A DNA stretch of 64,000 nucleotides from Lachnoclostridium sp. UBA7097 (GTDB lineage Bacteria; Bacillota; Clostridia; Lachnospirales; Lachnospiraceae), in the NCBI GenBank assembly GCA_002499945.1, contig DKYP01000171.1:30255-94254 (forward strand), written 5' to 3'. How positions within the stretch are numbered: position 1 is the stretch's first letter; each line of letters begins with the position of its first letter. A program made the translations under genes and the position numbers. This document shows positions 18,014 through 25,514 of the stretch, piece after piece. The notes below the pieces were generated by a model, which searched no databases, had not been told where the DNA came from, and saw nothing but the letters and a program-made list of their open reading frames with translations.

Positions 18014-18042
18014 TTGTAATTTTTCTAAACTAAATTTATAAT
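18014..18042 (+). promoter_or_regulatory. Promoter of the LytTR regulator gene
   Basis: TTGTAA (18014-18019), 17 bp, TATAAT (18037-18042). The operator repeats end 19 bp upstream of the -35 box, a normal position for LytTR activation. The 5' leader is about 95 nt. Confidence 0.72.
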
Positions 18043-18074
18043 ATACTTATTGTGGGATAAAATAACTGCTATAG

Positions 18075-18112
18075 TTCCTGTTATTTGTATAAAGATAGAA
18101 AAATAACAGGAA
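18075..18112 (+). other. Perfect 12-bp inverted repeat in the regulator leader
   Basis: TTCCTGTTATTT (18075-18086) pairs with AAATAACAGGAA (18101-18112) around a 14-base loop. No T-run follows. It lies in the untranslated leader 31 bp before the start codon and could be an mRNA control element or a dyad operator. Confidence 0.5.
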
Positions 18113-18143
18113 AAATATATCTAAAGCGGTATGAGGGATTATT

Positions 18144-18875
18144 ATGAAAATTGCATTAGTAGAAGATGAACCAGATGAATTGGAATTTCTTAAACAAATG
18201 ATACAAAAACATATGCCAGTTACTAATACCAGGTCAGATATTATTGATAAATTTTATACTGGAAAAGAATTTTTATCTGGCTTTAAAACAGGAAAATATG
18301 ATTTGGTTTTACTGGATATTTACCTTGAAGATATTACAGGCATTGATATTGCAAGAAAAATACGGGAAACAGATAATAATGTAGCGGTTGTATTTTGTAC
18401 AAACAGCAATGAATTTGCAAAAGAAAGTTATGAGGTCGACGCCAGGTATTATCTGCTTAAACCATTTTCAGATAAAAATATAATAACTATGTTTGCACGT
18501 TTAAATCTTTATAAAAATAACCAGGACAATGACCAGTCCATAACACTTCCAGACGGACAGGAAATACTGCTCCGGAATATTATTTATACCGAATATTTTA
18601 ACCATGTTATAACAATTTATAATAAGAAAGGCCAGAATACAAAAACACGGATTTCACACAGCAAAATGGAAGAATTATTGTGCTGTTACCAATATTTTTG
18701 TTGCTGTTCCAAAGGTATAATTGTAAATTTTTATGAGGTAACAGAACAGGAAAAAAATATTTTTAATATGAGTAATGGAAGCGTGATACCTATAAGCCGC
18801 AGAAAGCTTAAAAATGTCCAGGATTTGTATATTAAATTCAACTTTCAGCAAATAAGGAAAAAATTTAATATGTAA
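18144..18875 (+). CDS. LytTR family response regulator
   Basis: 243 residues. A receiver domain (1-120) has the acidic pocket ED at 7-8, phospho-acceptor Asp58 in LVLLDIYLED, Thr86 and Lys106 (LLKPF). A LytTR DNA-binding domain follows (about 135-240), with ILLRNIIYTEYFNHVITIY and the closing PISRRKLKNVQDLYIKF. A run of cysteines (CCYQYFCCCS) near 185-193 is unusual for the family. ATG preceded by GAGGG. No histidine kinase is adjacent. Direct repeats and a consensus promoter upstream suggest it controls itself and the divergent surface-protein gene. Confidence 0.9.
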   Translation: MKIALVEDEPDELEFLKQMIQKHMPVTNTRSDIIDKFYTGKEFLSGFKTGKYDLVLLDIYLEDITGIDIARKIRETDNNVAVVFCTNSNEFAKESYEVDARYYLLKPFSDKNIITMFARLNLYKNNQDNDQSITLPDGQEILLRNIIYTEYFNHVITIYNKKGQNTKTRISHSKMEELLCCYQYFCCCSKGIIVNFYEVTEQEKNIFNMSNGSVIPISRRKLKNVQDLYIKFNFQQIRKKFNM

Positions 18876-18905
18876 TTTCTATTACAAAAATGTGGTTAAT
18901 CAGGA

Positions 18906-19336
18906 TTATTGGTCTTTTTCCTGCCCAAAAATATATGTATTTGTTATATTATTTCCTTTATTAATAATTCCAAAATTATATTCATCTTTACCAAACTGGT
19001 AAATAATATTATGTTTAACTGATAATCTGTCAATCGTTACTTTAGCATTTTTAAACATACCACTTCCAAAAATTAAATCACATCAAAAATTACGGTCAAA
19101 ATCTGTTACTATTCACAATTTATTCTGCCTGTTCCGCCAAAACCACCCATAAGAAATGCTCTTTTATCTTTTATTGCATCTGGAAATACATTGTTAAAAT
19201 CGTTTCCAGATGCTACCCATACAGAAGTTGCAGCACCAGAATCATGCATACATTTTATTTTTACACCGTTTACATTAATTGTAAAAACAGGCTTTACATT
19301 ATCCTTATTTAAGTATAATTTTAATGTTTCCATCAT
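18906..19336 (-). pseudogene. Broken retropepsin-like aspartic protease gene
   Basis: The N-terminal part (19336 to 19109) encodes MMETLKLYLNK, then KCMHDSGAATSVW, a retropepsin-type DSGA catalytic motif, and GGFGGTGRINCE before a TAG TAA. Protein-like sequence resumes in another frame after 19109: an in-frame TGA, then CDLIFGSGMFKNAKVTI..., ending with TAA at 18906. One frameshift plus at least one stop therefore split the reading frame. It overlaps the stop of the next upstream gene by 32 bp, as coupled genes do. Small clostridial proteins of this kind are uncharacterised. A programmed frameshift is unlikely, because a TGA also interrupts the second frame. Confidence 0.65.
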
Positions 19337-19577
19337 CTGAATACCCCCATCCTTCATATTCTGTCCTGCCCCGTTCATAATCAATCCCTTTATCTTTACA
19401 GAATTTAAACATTTTTCCATTATCTTTGTCTGAAACAACCCCGATAATCCTTCCACTTGCTATATCAGGTTCATCAATAACATAATCTATTACATACACC
19501 CACTTTGAAGGAAATTTCTTTTTTATTTCCTCCCATTCCATAATTTCCCCTAAATAATTTCCTGCAAGATTTACCAT
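19305..19577 (-). CDS. Uncharacterised 90-residue protein upstream of the retropepsin remnant
   Basis: About 90 residues, soluble, acidic-basic mix, with Trp/Tyr-rich patches (WVYVIDYVI, EYEGWGYSDDG). No known domain recognised. The ATG at 19577 has AGGAGG six bases upstream; an ATG at 19583 is too close to that site, and a later ATG (EWEEIKKKFP) is possible. Its last 32 bp overlap the retropepsin-like gene, so the pair was co-expressed. Such small proteins are commonly found beside the retropepsin-like gene in related genomes, but I cannot state a function. Confidence 0.6.
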   Translation of the reverse strand: MVNLAGNYLGEIMEWEEIKKKFPSKWVYVIDYVIDEPDIASGRIIGVVSDKDNGKMFKFCKDKGIDYERGRTEYEGWGYSDDGNIKIILK

Positions 19578-19695
19578 AAACATCCTCCTTTTTCTTTAAA
19601 CATCTGGATAACCTGCTTTTCATAAATTCCATGGATTTCCTTATTGGGAATAAATAAAATGTGTATTTTTAAAATATCACACACAATGCTGTTAT

Positions 19696-19722
19696 TAAAA
19701 AGACGCCACAAATGTGACGCCA
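19696..19722 (-). terminator. Intrinsic terminator after the DUF4190 gene
   Basis: Minus strand GGCGTCACA (19721-19713) pairs with TGTGGCGTC (19710-19702) using two G-U pairs, followed by TTTTTAAT. Confidence 0.78.
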
Positions 19723-19763
19723 TAATTTTAGTACCAGTATTTATGCAGTCCTGGAACTGTTAA

Positions 19764-20210
19764 TTATTCCATGCTTTCAATGCTCTCAATTAATGAACGC
19801 CATTCTGCAGGGCTCATTGATGATAACCCCCTGTTTACTGATAAAGCAAAAATTAACATTCCGATAGTTAAAACAAGACCGATTGATGCACATATAACAC
19901 CTGCTATAGCAAGGCTTCTTCCTGGCAGTTTCCTTACGAGTACCATAATAGAAAATACAAGCCCGAGTATTGAAAGTATAATTGAAATGTACCATGCACA
20001 GCAGCATACAATTGACAATATGCCACATACCATGCCTGCTATGGCAAAACCTGATGCACCTTCTGTTGACTGGCTGTGCATACGTGCCAGGTTCTGCTGT
20101 GTATCCTGGTAAGTACCTGACTGTGTAAAACCATCATCTGGTTTTTTTTCAAAATTTTGCTGCGAAAAACCATTATCTGGTCCTTTTTCAAAATTTCCAT
20201 TGTCTTCCAT
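19764..20210 (-). CDS. DUF4190 small membrane protein
   Basis: 148 residues. The N-terminal 45 residues are polar with an imperfect duplication (NFEKGPDNGFSQQ / NFEKKPDDGFTQ). Two membrane helices follow (about 52-88 and 98-122): GFAIAGMVCGILSIVCC...LGLVFSIMVLV and SLAIAGVICASIGLVLTIGM. This is the DUF4190 arrangement. Function unknown; family members are frequent in Firmicute genomes. It stands alone with its own ribosome binding site and a terminator behind it. Confidence 0.82.
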   Translation of the reverse strand: MEDNGNFEKGPDNGFSQQNFEKKPDDGFTQSGTYQDTQQNLARMHSQSTEGASGFAIAGMVCGILSIVCCCAWYISIILSILGLVFSIMVLVRKLPGRSLAIAGVICASIGLVLTIGMLIFALSVNRGLSSMSPAEWRSLIESIESME

Positions 20211-20288
20211 AAAAATCCTCCTGTGTTTTATATTAAAATTACCACTCCATTATTTTACCATTTATTAATATATAATGCAAATATATAT

Positions 20289-20447
20289 TTATAATTCTTC
20301 CACTGTAATACATCTGGTTTCTGTAAACTGTTTCGGCTGCTTGTCATTTGTAAGAAACAAATCACATCTGGTTATATTTCCTATACTTCCCTCGATATAA
20401 TATATGAATGGAGCTGTATCTGCAAACACTTTTTTATAACCGGCCAT
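20289..20447 (-). pseudogene. PIN-domain toxin remnant with internal deletion
   Basis: A 52-codon frame. It begins VFADTAPFIYYIEG, the start of a PIN-domain nuclease with its first acidic residue (usually LDTNIFIYYIEG), and ends LFLTNDKQPKQFTE...CITVEEL, the last PIN motif. The middle, normally about 70-80 residues including the other acidic ligands, is missing in frame. A catalytically active nuclease is therefore not expected. The ATG overlaps the antitoxin stop by 14 bp, the usual order of a type II toxin-antitoxin pair. Confidence 0.72.
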
Positions 20448-20658
20448 TCTCCCGCATCTCCTTCATATATCCATCAATATTTTGCCCTCTTTCGCTTGGT
20501 ATTACAAAACTGTCCCAGTCAATTTCCTTTTTCTGTTTCTGTTTGCTTGGATAACCAAGCAATGTGACAACAACCTCTACACCATCATAATCTTGCAAAT
20601 TTTCATTTTCAACAACAACTGTACTTCTCTTTATTATCCCTTTAACTGCTGCTAACAT
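20434..20658 (-). CDS. Putative antitoxin of the decayed PIN toxin
   Basis: 74 residues. An N-terminal beta-rich part (VKGIIKRSTVVVENENLQDYDGVEVVVTLL) is followed by a charged tail (EIDWDSFVIPSERGQNIDGYMKEMREN) of the kind that wraps the toxin. The layout is that of AbrB- or RelB-like antitoxins of PIN modules, though the exact family is uncertain. It precedes and overlaps the toxin remnant. Because the toxin has lost its centre, this gene may now be an orphan antitoxin that still binds its operator. Confidence 0.65.
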   Translation of the reverse strand: MLAAVKGIIKRSTVVVENENLQDYDGVEVVVTLLGYPSKQKQKKEIDWDSFVIPSERGQNIDGYMKEMRENGRL

Positions 20659-20746
20659 AATATTTCTCCTGCTATTTATTAACTATCCAGTCTAAAATAT
20701 ATAAAACTATTTTTTCAGACCCACATTTCACCAGTATAATTTTATG

Positions 20747-20917
20747 TTATTTCAAAACCCTTCTCTGCAATATCAATGGTGTCATTTTTTCCATCAGCGC
20801 ATCAGCAATACGCTCGTTTTTTCCGTTTATAATTTTTCTCTGCTGCTCCCTGCCCCATTCAACTGCTTTTTTTAAATCTTCTGGTCTTTCACTTAATATA
20901 ACATGTTCTTCATTCAT
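20747..20917 (-). CDS. Small uncharacterised 56-residue protein
   Basis: 56 residues, strongly helical and charged (ERPEDLKKAVEWGREQQ, RKIINGKNERIADALMEK). The ATG at 20917 has GGGGGTG upstream at good spacing and lies 11 bp after the JAMM-protein stop codon, so it is probably co-expressed with it. No domain recognised. The size and charge would fit a small partner or antitoxin-like protein, which is only a suggestion. Confidence 0.5.
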   Translation of the reverse strand: MNEEHVILSERPEDLKKAVEWGREQQRKIINGKNERIADALMEKMTPLILQRRVLK

Positions 20918-20928
20918 AAGTGCACCCC

Positions 20929-21549
20929 CTATTGGTTATCATAATCTATACCTGCATTGTAGCTGTTTTTTAAAAAATAACTAGCAGCATTTTGTAAGTC
21001 TTTTAACTTTTCTGCCTTATTATTTTTATCGACAGCTTCATTAAAAAGAGCAATAGCCTTTTCCAAATCATATTTCCCACCCTTGGCCAAATATGATATA
21101 CTTCCTAAATTCGTTATAACTACCATCATTTTTACATTATCATATTTCAATAAAAACTGCACATCTGTTAAAGAAAAATCTGACAACGATGGATGGTTGT
21201 GCAATACAATTACCACACATTCCTTAACAGAAGAAACTAAATGATACGCAGTTGTATCACTTAGTGGGTCTACATCATGCTCACTGCCAAGTGCAACACC
21301 AATATATCTTTCTCCCCGTTCAATTAATTTAGCATTATTAAGACTATACGTTATTGCCACTTCATTAGAATTATTTTCTTCTTTTGATATTTTCAAAACA
21401 TTTTTTGCCAAATCCCAAAGATTGTCATATTCATTTTCTGGGATATTTCTATACTTTATTCTTGGAATTTTATTGATAGCCTCATCTGTAATCATAATCT
21501 TATGATTACGTTTTTTTGCCATTTCAAGATTTTTTAAATTGCTATCCAC
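20929..21549 (-). CDS. JAMM/MPN (RadC-like JAB) domain protein
   Basis: About 206 residues. The central part has the JAMM metalloprotease motif HNHPSLSDFSLTD (HxHP...SxxD) near residues 117-129, preceded by a strand ECVVIVL as in RadC-family MPN domains. The helix-hairpin-helix of RadC is absent, and the N-terminal 60 residues are unrelated. After the domain comes a helical C-terminus. GTG at 21549 is preferred because AGGGG lies about 7 bp before it; TTG at 21555 is the alternative. Metal-dependent isopeptidase activity is inferred from the motif. RadC-like proteins also occur in mobile and defence loci, which fits the accessory neighbourhood. Confidence 0.78.
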   Translation of the reverse strand: MDSNLKNLEMAKKRNHKIMITDEAINKIPRIKYRNIPENEYDNLWDLAKNVLKISKEENNSNEVAITYSLNNAKLIERGERYIGVALGSEHDVDPLSDTTAYHLVSSVKECVVIVLHNHPSLSDFSLTDVQFLLKYDNVKMMVVITNLGSISYLAKGGKYDLEKAIALFNEAVDKNNKAEKLKDLQNAASYFLKNSYNAGIDYDNQ

Positions 21550-21602
21550 TTCCAATCCCCTTTCTATACCTGTTTAAAAATACAGTCTTTAATTATTTAC
21601 AA

Positions 21603-22037
21603 TTAAAGACCACTAATTATATCTTTTTCAAATCCCAGCAGCATCACATCTTTTATTATAAATTGCAAAAGAAGTATTGCAATTCCAATGAATATATACC
21701 CGTCCCGGAATTTCATATACTGGTATTTTCCTTTTGTAAGAAATGCAATTGTCCCTCTTGCCATAAATATTATATATAGTATACCACAGTATGGCACAAA
21801 TGGATGGTATATAAATGATTTTATAAAGTGCCCTGTTACAAATGCTTCTACAGCCCTTGTACCGCCGCATCCCGGGCAGTAAAGCCCTGTAACTTTTTTA
21901 AATGTGCATGCAGGGATTATATCCTGTATTATCTTAAAAGGGGTGAATGCCAGCAGTACAATTCCTATGGCAGATATTGCTGCAAAGGCAAGCCCTGCAA
22001 GATAAAGTTTATATTCTAATACTTTATTTTGAAGCAT
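21603..22037 (-). CDS. DUF2752 membrane protein
   Basis: 144 residues. Helices at about 12-32, 78-96 and 110-130. The diagnostic motif VTGLYCPGCGGTRAVEAF near 49-66, with CPGCGGTR, defines DUF2752. Function unknown; the two Cys could bind metal or form a redox pair. It overlaps the acylphosphatase gene by 22 bp, so it is the last gene of the trmD-apbE-acyP unit. Confidence 0.88.
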   Translation of the reverse strand: MLQNKVLEYKLYLAGLAFAAISAIGIVLLAFTPFKIIQDIIPACTFKKVTGLYCPGCGGTRAVEAFVTGHFIKSFIYHPFVPYCGILYIIFMARGTIAFLTKGKYQYMKFRDGYIFIGIAILLLQFIIKDVMLLGFEKDIISGL

Positions 22038-22294
22038 CTTTCCTCCTGTACAGGTATTTCTTTCTGTTCTATGGAATCTACCATAATATATCTTCCATTA
22101 CAAAGCATTGCAATAAAATCATTTATCATATCTTTAGTACCTTGTATTTCGCACTCCACAGTGCCATCATAAAGGTTGCGTACCCACCCTGTAGCACCAA
22201 GCCCTTGTGCTGCATAGTTTGCATGGTATCTGAAACCAACCCCCTGTACACGTCCATGGAATATAAGATGTTTCCTTATATAATTTTCTCTCAA
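22016..22294 (-). CDS. acyP: Acylphosphatase
   Basis: 92 residues, the family's normal length. It hydrolyses acyl phosphates such as acetyl phosphate or 1,3-bisphosphoglycerate. The catalytic loop GRVQGVGFRYHANYAA carries the essential Arg, and GWVRNLYDGTVEC the essential Asn. Overlaps ApbE by 4 bp upstream and DUF2752 by 22 bp downstream, so all three are translationally coupled. Confidence 0.94.
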   Translation of the reverse strand: MRENYIRKHLIFHGRVQGVGFRYHANYAAQGLGATGWVRNLYDGTVECEIQGTKDMINDFIAMLCNGRYIMVDSIEQKEIPVQEERCFKIKY

Positions 22295-23451
22295 CTTTCA
22301 ATCTCCATTTCTTTAAAGCCTTCTGAATAATGCATTTCCCCGTCTTCTGTAATAAATACTGCATATACATCACTAAGTGATTCTACAAATTCCATTCCTT
22401 TTTCAAGCCCTAATGCAAAGCAGGTTGTGGAAAGTGCATCGCCATCTGTTGATTTCTTTGAAACAATAGTAACTGCCTCCAGCCCGTTATTGTATGGATA
22501 CCCTGTTGAGGGGTCTAAGATATGGTGGTATATCTTACCGTCCTGTGTAAAATATCTTTCATATATTCCAGAAGAAACCACTGATATATCTTCTGCTTTT
22601 ATTGCTGTTATAATTTCGTTCCTGTCTGCAAATGGCTGTTGTATTCCTATACGGAAAGATGTGCCGTCTGGTTTTTTGCCAATGCACAGCACATTGCCCC
22701 CAAGGTTTACTGTACCGCTTGTAACGCCATTATTTGCAAGGTATTCTTTTAACTTGTCGGCAATAAAACCTTTGGCAATTGCACCAAGCTCTATTCCCAT
22801 TCCAGGAATTTTTAATACAAGTTTCTGTTCTTTAAGCCCTGCATTTTTATAATCTGTAAGTTTTATTGCTTCCTTTATCTTTGCATCTTCTGGCACTTCC
22901 GGGTTATCAGCTGTAAATTCCCATAATGAACTTTCAGGCTCTATTGTAATATCAAAACGTCCGCCGGATATTTCTGAATAGTATAATCCTTTTTCCAGTA
23001 TTTCATATAGTATATCTGATACTTCAAATGAAATGCTCCCGTCTGTATTTAAATGGAATACAGATTTATTACCAGGGTCTGCCAGTTTTTTTATTTCATC
23101 TTCCATAAAACTGGTGTCCCTTTCTTTTATCTTTATATCATTGCCTTCCTTTTTTAAATATTCTGAATAAGCTTCTTCTATTTCATTTATATTATAAAGC
23201 TCGCTTCCTTTTAATGTCCTGCTAAAAATTTTCTCAAATTCCTGGCACTTTGAAACGCATCTGTCAAGCAATTCTTCACTTCCACCTGTATACAAGGTTA
23301 TTGTATAAGTAGTATTAAATGCAAAGCCTGTCTTTACAAGTTCTTTATTATTGCTATATGACAGACCTGTACCCTGGCTGCATCCTGTTATTAAAACAAG
23401 GCTTAAAAATAATATACAGATATGTTTAATCCATTTCCCTTGTAATTTCAT
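22291..23451 (-). CDS. FAD:protein FMN transferase (ApbE family) lipoprotein
   Basis: 386 residues. Signal peptide with lipobox LVLITGC near 15-24, so it is a membrane-anchored lipoprotein outside the cell. ApbE motifs: GFAFNTTYTITLY near the start, GGRFDITIEP, the FAD-binding GAIAKGFIADKL, SGTVNLGGNVL and HHILDPSTGYPYN with its Thr, STTCFALG near the end. It flavinylates extracytoplasmic proteins such as Rnf or FMN-binding partners. ATG at 23451 follows AAAGGGAG and overlaps trmD by 26 bp. No FMN-acceptor gene is in the window. Confidence 0.92.
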   Translation of the reverse strand: MKLQGKWIKHICILFLSLVLITGCSQGTGLSYSNNKELVKTGFAFNTTYTITLYTGGSEELLDRCVSKCQEFEKIFSRTLKGSELYNINEIEEAYSEYLKKEGNDIKIKERDTSFMEDEIKKLADPGNKSVFHLNTDGSISFEVSDILYEILEKGLYYSEISGGRFDITIEPESSLWEFTADNPEVPEDAKIKEAIKLTDYKNAGLKEQKLVLKIPGMGIELGAIAKGFIADKLKEYLANNGVTSGTVNLGGNVLCIGKKPDGTSFRIGIQQPFADRNEIITAIKAEDISVVSSGIYERYFTQDGKIYHHILDPSTGYPYNNGLEAVTIVSKKSTDGDALSTTCFALGLEKGMEFVESLSDVYAVFITEDGEMHYSEGFKEMEIES

Positions 23452-24226
23452 ATGCAAGCTCCCTTTCTGCCTGTGTAAGTTCTGCGCCCTCAAGTAAATC
23501 AGGTCTTAGTAATGCAGTTTTTATTACTGACTGTTTTCTGTACCATTCTGCAAGCTTCTTATGGTTGCCTGACAAAAGCACAGGCGGCACTTCTTTGCCG
23601 CGCCATACAGCAGGCCTTGTATACTGCGGATATTCTAATAAATTTCCTGAGAATGATTCTGTCTGCGCAGAGATACAGTTATTTAATACACCTGGCACAA
23701 GGCGTGATATTGCATCCATCATTACAAGTGCCGGAAGTTCGCCGCCTGTAAGCACATAATCACCGATTGAAATATAATCAGTAACTATTTCTTCTGTTAC
23801 ACGCTCATCTATTCCTTCATAATGCCCGCATAAAAATATTATATCATCTTCTTTTGCATACTCTGCTGCAAGTTCCTGGCTGAAAGTTTTTCCCTGTGGC
23901 GTAAGGTATATTACACGTATCCCAGGTGTTTTATGGATAATATTCTCCTGGCTGGTGTCTGCGGAATTATTTTTTACAGAACGTTTTTTTTCTATATTTT
24001 CACAGATATACCTGTAACATAAATACACAGGTTCTGCCTGCATTACCATCCCTGCCCCGCCGCCATATGGGTAATCGTCTGCCCTGCTATGTTTATTTTT
24101 TGCAAAATCCCTTATATCCACAGCATTTACACTTATATAACCTGCTTTTATTGCCCTGCCTGTTATGCTTTCACCCATTGCATTATCTATCATATCAGGG
24201 AATAATGTCATAACATGGAAATTCAT
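23426..24226 (-). CDS. trmD: tRNA (guanine37-N1)-methyltransferase
   Basis: 266 residues, normal length 240-270. It methylates G37 beside the anticodon with S-adenosylmethionine and prevents frameshifting. SPOUT trefoil-knot motifs are clear: LCGHYEGIDERV, SIGDYVLTGGELPALVMMDA, SRLVPGVL. The start shares its boundary with the rimM stop. A short insert (IEKKRSVKNNSADTSQ) near residue 80 is not typical. The usual next gene rplS is replaced here by apbE. Confidence 0.97.
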   Translation of the reverse strand: MNFHVMTLFPDMIDNAMGESITGRAIKAGYISVNAVDIRDFAKNKHSRADDYPYGGGAGMVMQAEPVYLCYRYICENIEKKRSVKNNSADTSQENIIHKTPGIRVIYLTPQGKTFSQELAAEYAKEDDIIFLCGHYEGIDERVTEEIVTDYISIGDYVLTGGELPALVMMDAISRLVPGVLNNCISAQTESFSGNLLEYPQYTRPAVWRGKEVPPVLLSGNHKKLAEWYRKQSVIKTALLRPDLLEGAELTQAERELAYEITREMD

Positions 24227-24733
24227 TTAATCAAGCAATCCTTTCATTATATGGACTGTAATCCGGTTTTCTTCTATATTTACTTCTTTCACGCATTCAG
24301 GTATATCAGGAAGCAGCACTTCTTTGCCTTCATGCATTACTACAAACACAAGGTTTGCACCTGTTTCCATTACATCTTTTAACACACCGAAGCCTGCGCC
24401 GTCATCAGTAACTACGTCCATGCCAATCATATCTGCGATATAACACTCGCCCTCTTTAAGCGGTATTGCATTTTCCCTTGTTACAAATAGTTCACAGCCT
24501 TTATATTTTTCTATATCGTTTATATTGTCAATACCCTTGAACTTAACAATTACAAGATTTTTAAAAAATCTGGCAGAAGTTACCTCAAGGGTCTTTTTTT
24601 CTTTTCCAGTGTCAAGAATTACTTCTTTAAGGTAATTATACCTGTCTGGTTCCCCCGTTGTAGGAAATACCTTTACTTCCCCTTTTATGCCATGTGTATT
24701 GGCAATTACACCAATCCTGAATAAATCTGTCAT
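24227..24733 (-). CDS. rimM: 16S rRNA processing protein RimM
   Basis: 168 residues. N-terminal beta-barrel with FRIGVIANTHGIKGEVKVFP, PRC-barrel C-terminal domain with EGECYIADMIGMDVVTDDG and LLPDIPECVKEVN. It binds S19 and helps mature 30S subunits. The ATG at 24733 follows GGGGG; a longer frame to 24799 runs through the terminator hairpin and is rejected. Separated from khpA by a strong intrinsic terminator, so it must be expressed by readthrough or by a local promoter. Confidence 0.96.
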   Translation of the reverse strand: MTDLFRIGVIANTHGIKGEVKVFPTTGEPDRYNYLKEVILDTGKEKKTLEVTSARFFKNLVIVKFKGIDNINDIEKYKGCELFVTRENAIPLKEGECYIADMIGMDVVTDDGAGFGVLKDVMETGANLVFVVMHEGKEVLLPDIPECVKEVNIEENRITVHIMKGLLD

Positions 24734-24774
24734 ATTAATCCCCCATGCCGCCCCTGACGGTCTAAATAAAAAAT

Positions 24775-24804
24775 AAAAAGCGCCTATACCAAATGGCACA
24801 GGCG
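24775..24804 (-). terminator. Intrinsic terminator between khpA and rimM
   Basis: Minus strand CGCCTGTGCC (24804-24795) pairs with GGTATAGGCG (24790-24781), followed by CTTTTTATTTTTT. A second dyad (GCCATGGCATATGCTATGGC) lies just before it, beside the khpA stop. Confidence 0.82.
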
Positions 24805-24827
24805 TACTGCCATAGCATATGCCATGG

Positions 24828-25058
24828 CTACTGTCCTATTTCAACAGTTACTTTCTTATCGGTTCTGGAGGCAGCCGCTTTAACCACTGAACGGATTGCC
24901 TTAGCTATGCGCCCCTGCTTTCCAATAACCTTGCCCATATCATCCTGGGCTACTTTAAGTTCAAAAACAATTTCATTATCTTTTTCAGTCTGTGTTACAG
25001 TGACCTCCTCAGGGTGGTCAACAAGTGACTGTGCAAGAACTTCTATTAATTCTTTCAT
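24828..25058 (-). CDS. khpA: KH-domain RNA-binding protein KhpA
   Basis: 76 residues, single type-II KH domain with the GKVIGKQGRIAKAIR loop (GxxG motif) near 43-57. It partners KhpB to bind RNAs and affects cell elongation in some Firmicutes. It lies between rpsP and rimM, the conserved order in Bacillota. A strong terminator follows directly. Confidence 0.95.
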   Translation of the reverse strand: MKELIEVLAQSLVDHPEEVTVTQTEKDNEIVFELKVAQDDMGKVIGKQGRIAKAIRSVVKAAASRTDKKVTVEIGQ

Positions 25059-25100
25059 TACCGTAAACCTCCCCTTTTACTGGTTTATTATGCATTGATA

Positions 25101-25340
25101 TTACATAATCCCAGCCTGCTTTAAAAGCTTGCCAGCTGTTTCAGTAGGTTTTGCACCATTAGCAAGCCATTTCTTTGCGCTTTCCTCATTAATTTTAAAT
25201 GCGCTCGGATTCTGGTTTGGGTCATAAGTGCCGATTTCTTCAATAAATTTTCCATCTCTTGGAGACCTTGCATCTGCTACTATTATTCTATAAAAAGGGG
25301 ATTTCTTCTTACCCATTCTTTTTAACCTGATTTTAACCAT
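25101..25340 (-). CDS. rpsP: 30S ribosomal protein S16
   Basis: 79 residues, typical start [20 protein letters not shown], then [19 protein letters not shown]. Binds 16S rRNA during 30S assembly. ATG follows AAGGAGGTG. A large hairpin (25378-25467) occupies most of the gap to ffh. Confidence 0.98.
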   Translation of the reverse strand: MVKIRLKRMGKKKSPFYRIIVADARSPRDGKFIEEIGTYDPNQNPSAFKINEESAKKWLANGAKPTETAGKLLKQAGIM

Positions 25341-25377
25341 TCCTGTTTCACCTCCTTAAATAAAAAGTATTATACTC

Positions 25378-25467
25378 ACGAACGATTAGATTTTCCTTTC
25401 TGAACAGCACGTATTGCCCACTTATGCAATATGGGCTGTTCAGAAATTGGAAAATCTTAACGGTCGT
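25378..25467 (-). other. Large hairpin between ffh and rpsP
   Basis: ACGAACGATTAGATTTTCC...TTCTGAACAGC on the left pairs with GCTGTTCAGAA...GGAAAATCTTAACGGTCGT on the right, with small bulges. An inner stem (ATTGC/GCAAT) closes the end. It is nearly 90 bases long, lies in the rpsP leader and is unlike the three dispersed palindromes in core sequence. It could be an RNase processing site, an attenuator or an unrecognised r-protein leader. Confidence 0.7.
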
Positions 25468-25514
25468 CAGTATATATATCTGAATGCTGTAACTTTACAG
25501 CATAGGGATATGCA

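Noticed and set aside
18906..19336. Programmed frameshift in the retropepsin-like gene
   Set aside because: No slippery heptamer was seen at the junction, and a TGA also interrupts the second frame, so decay is simpler.
25378..25467. Fourth full copy of the dispersed palindrome
   Set aside because: The stem lacks the GTACGAA and TTCGTCCAAGC cores and the AGTAAA flank, so it is a separate structure.
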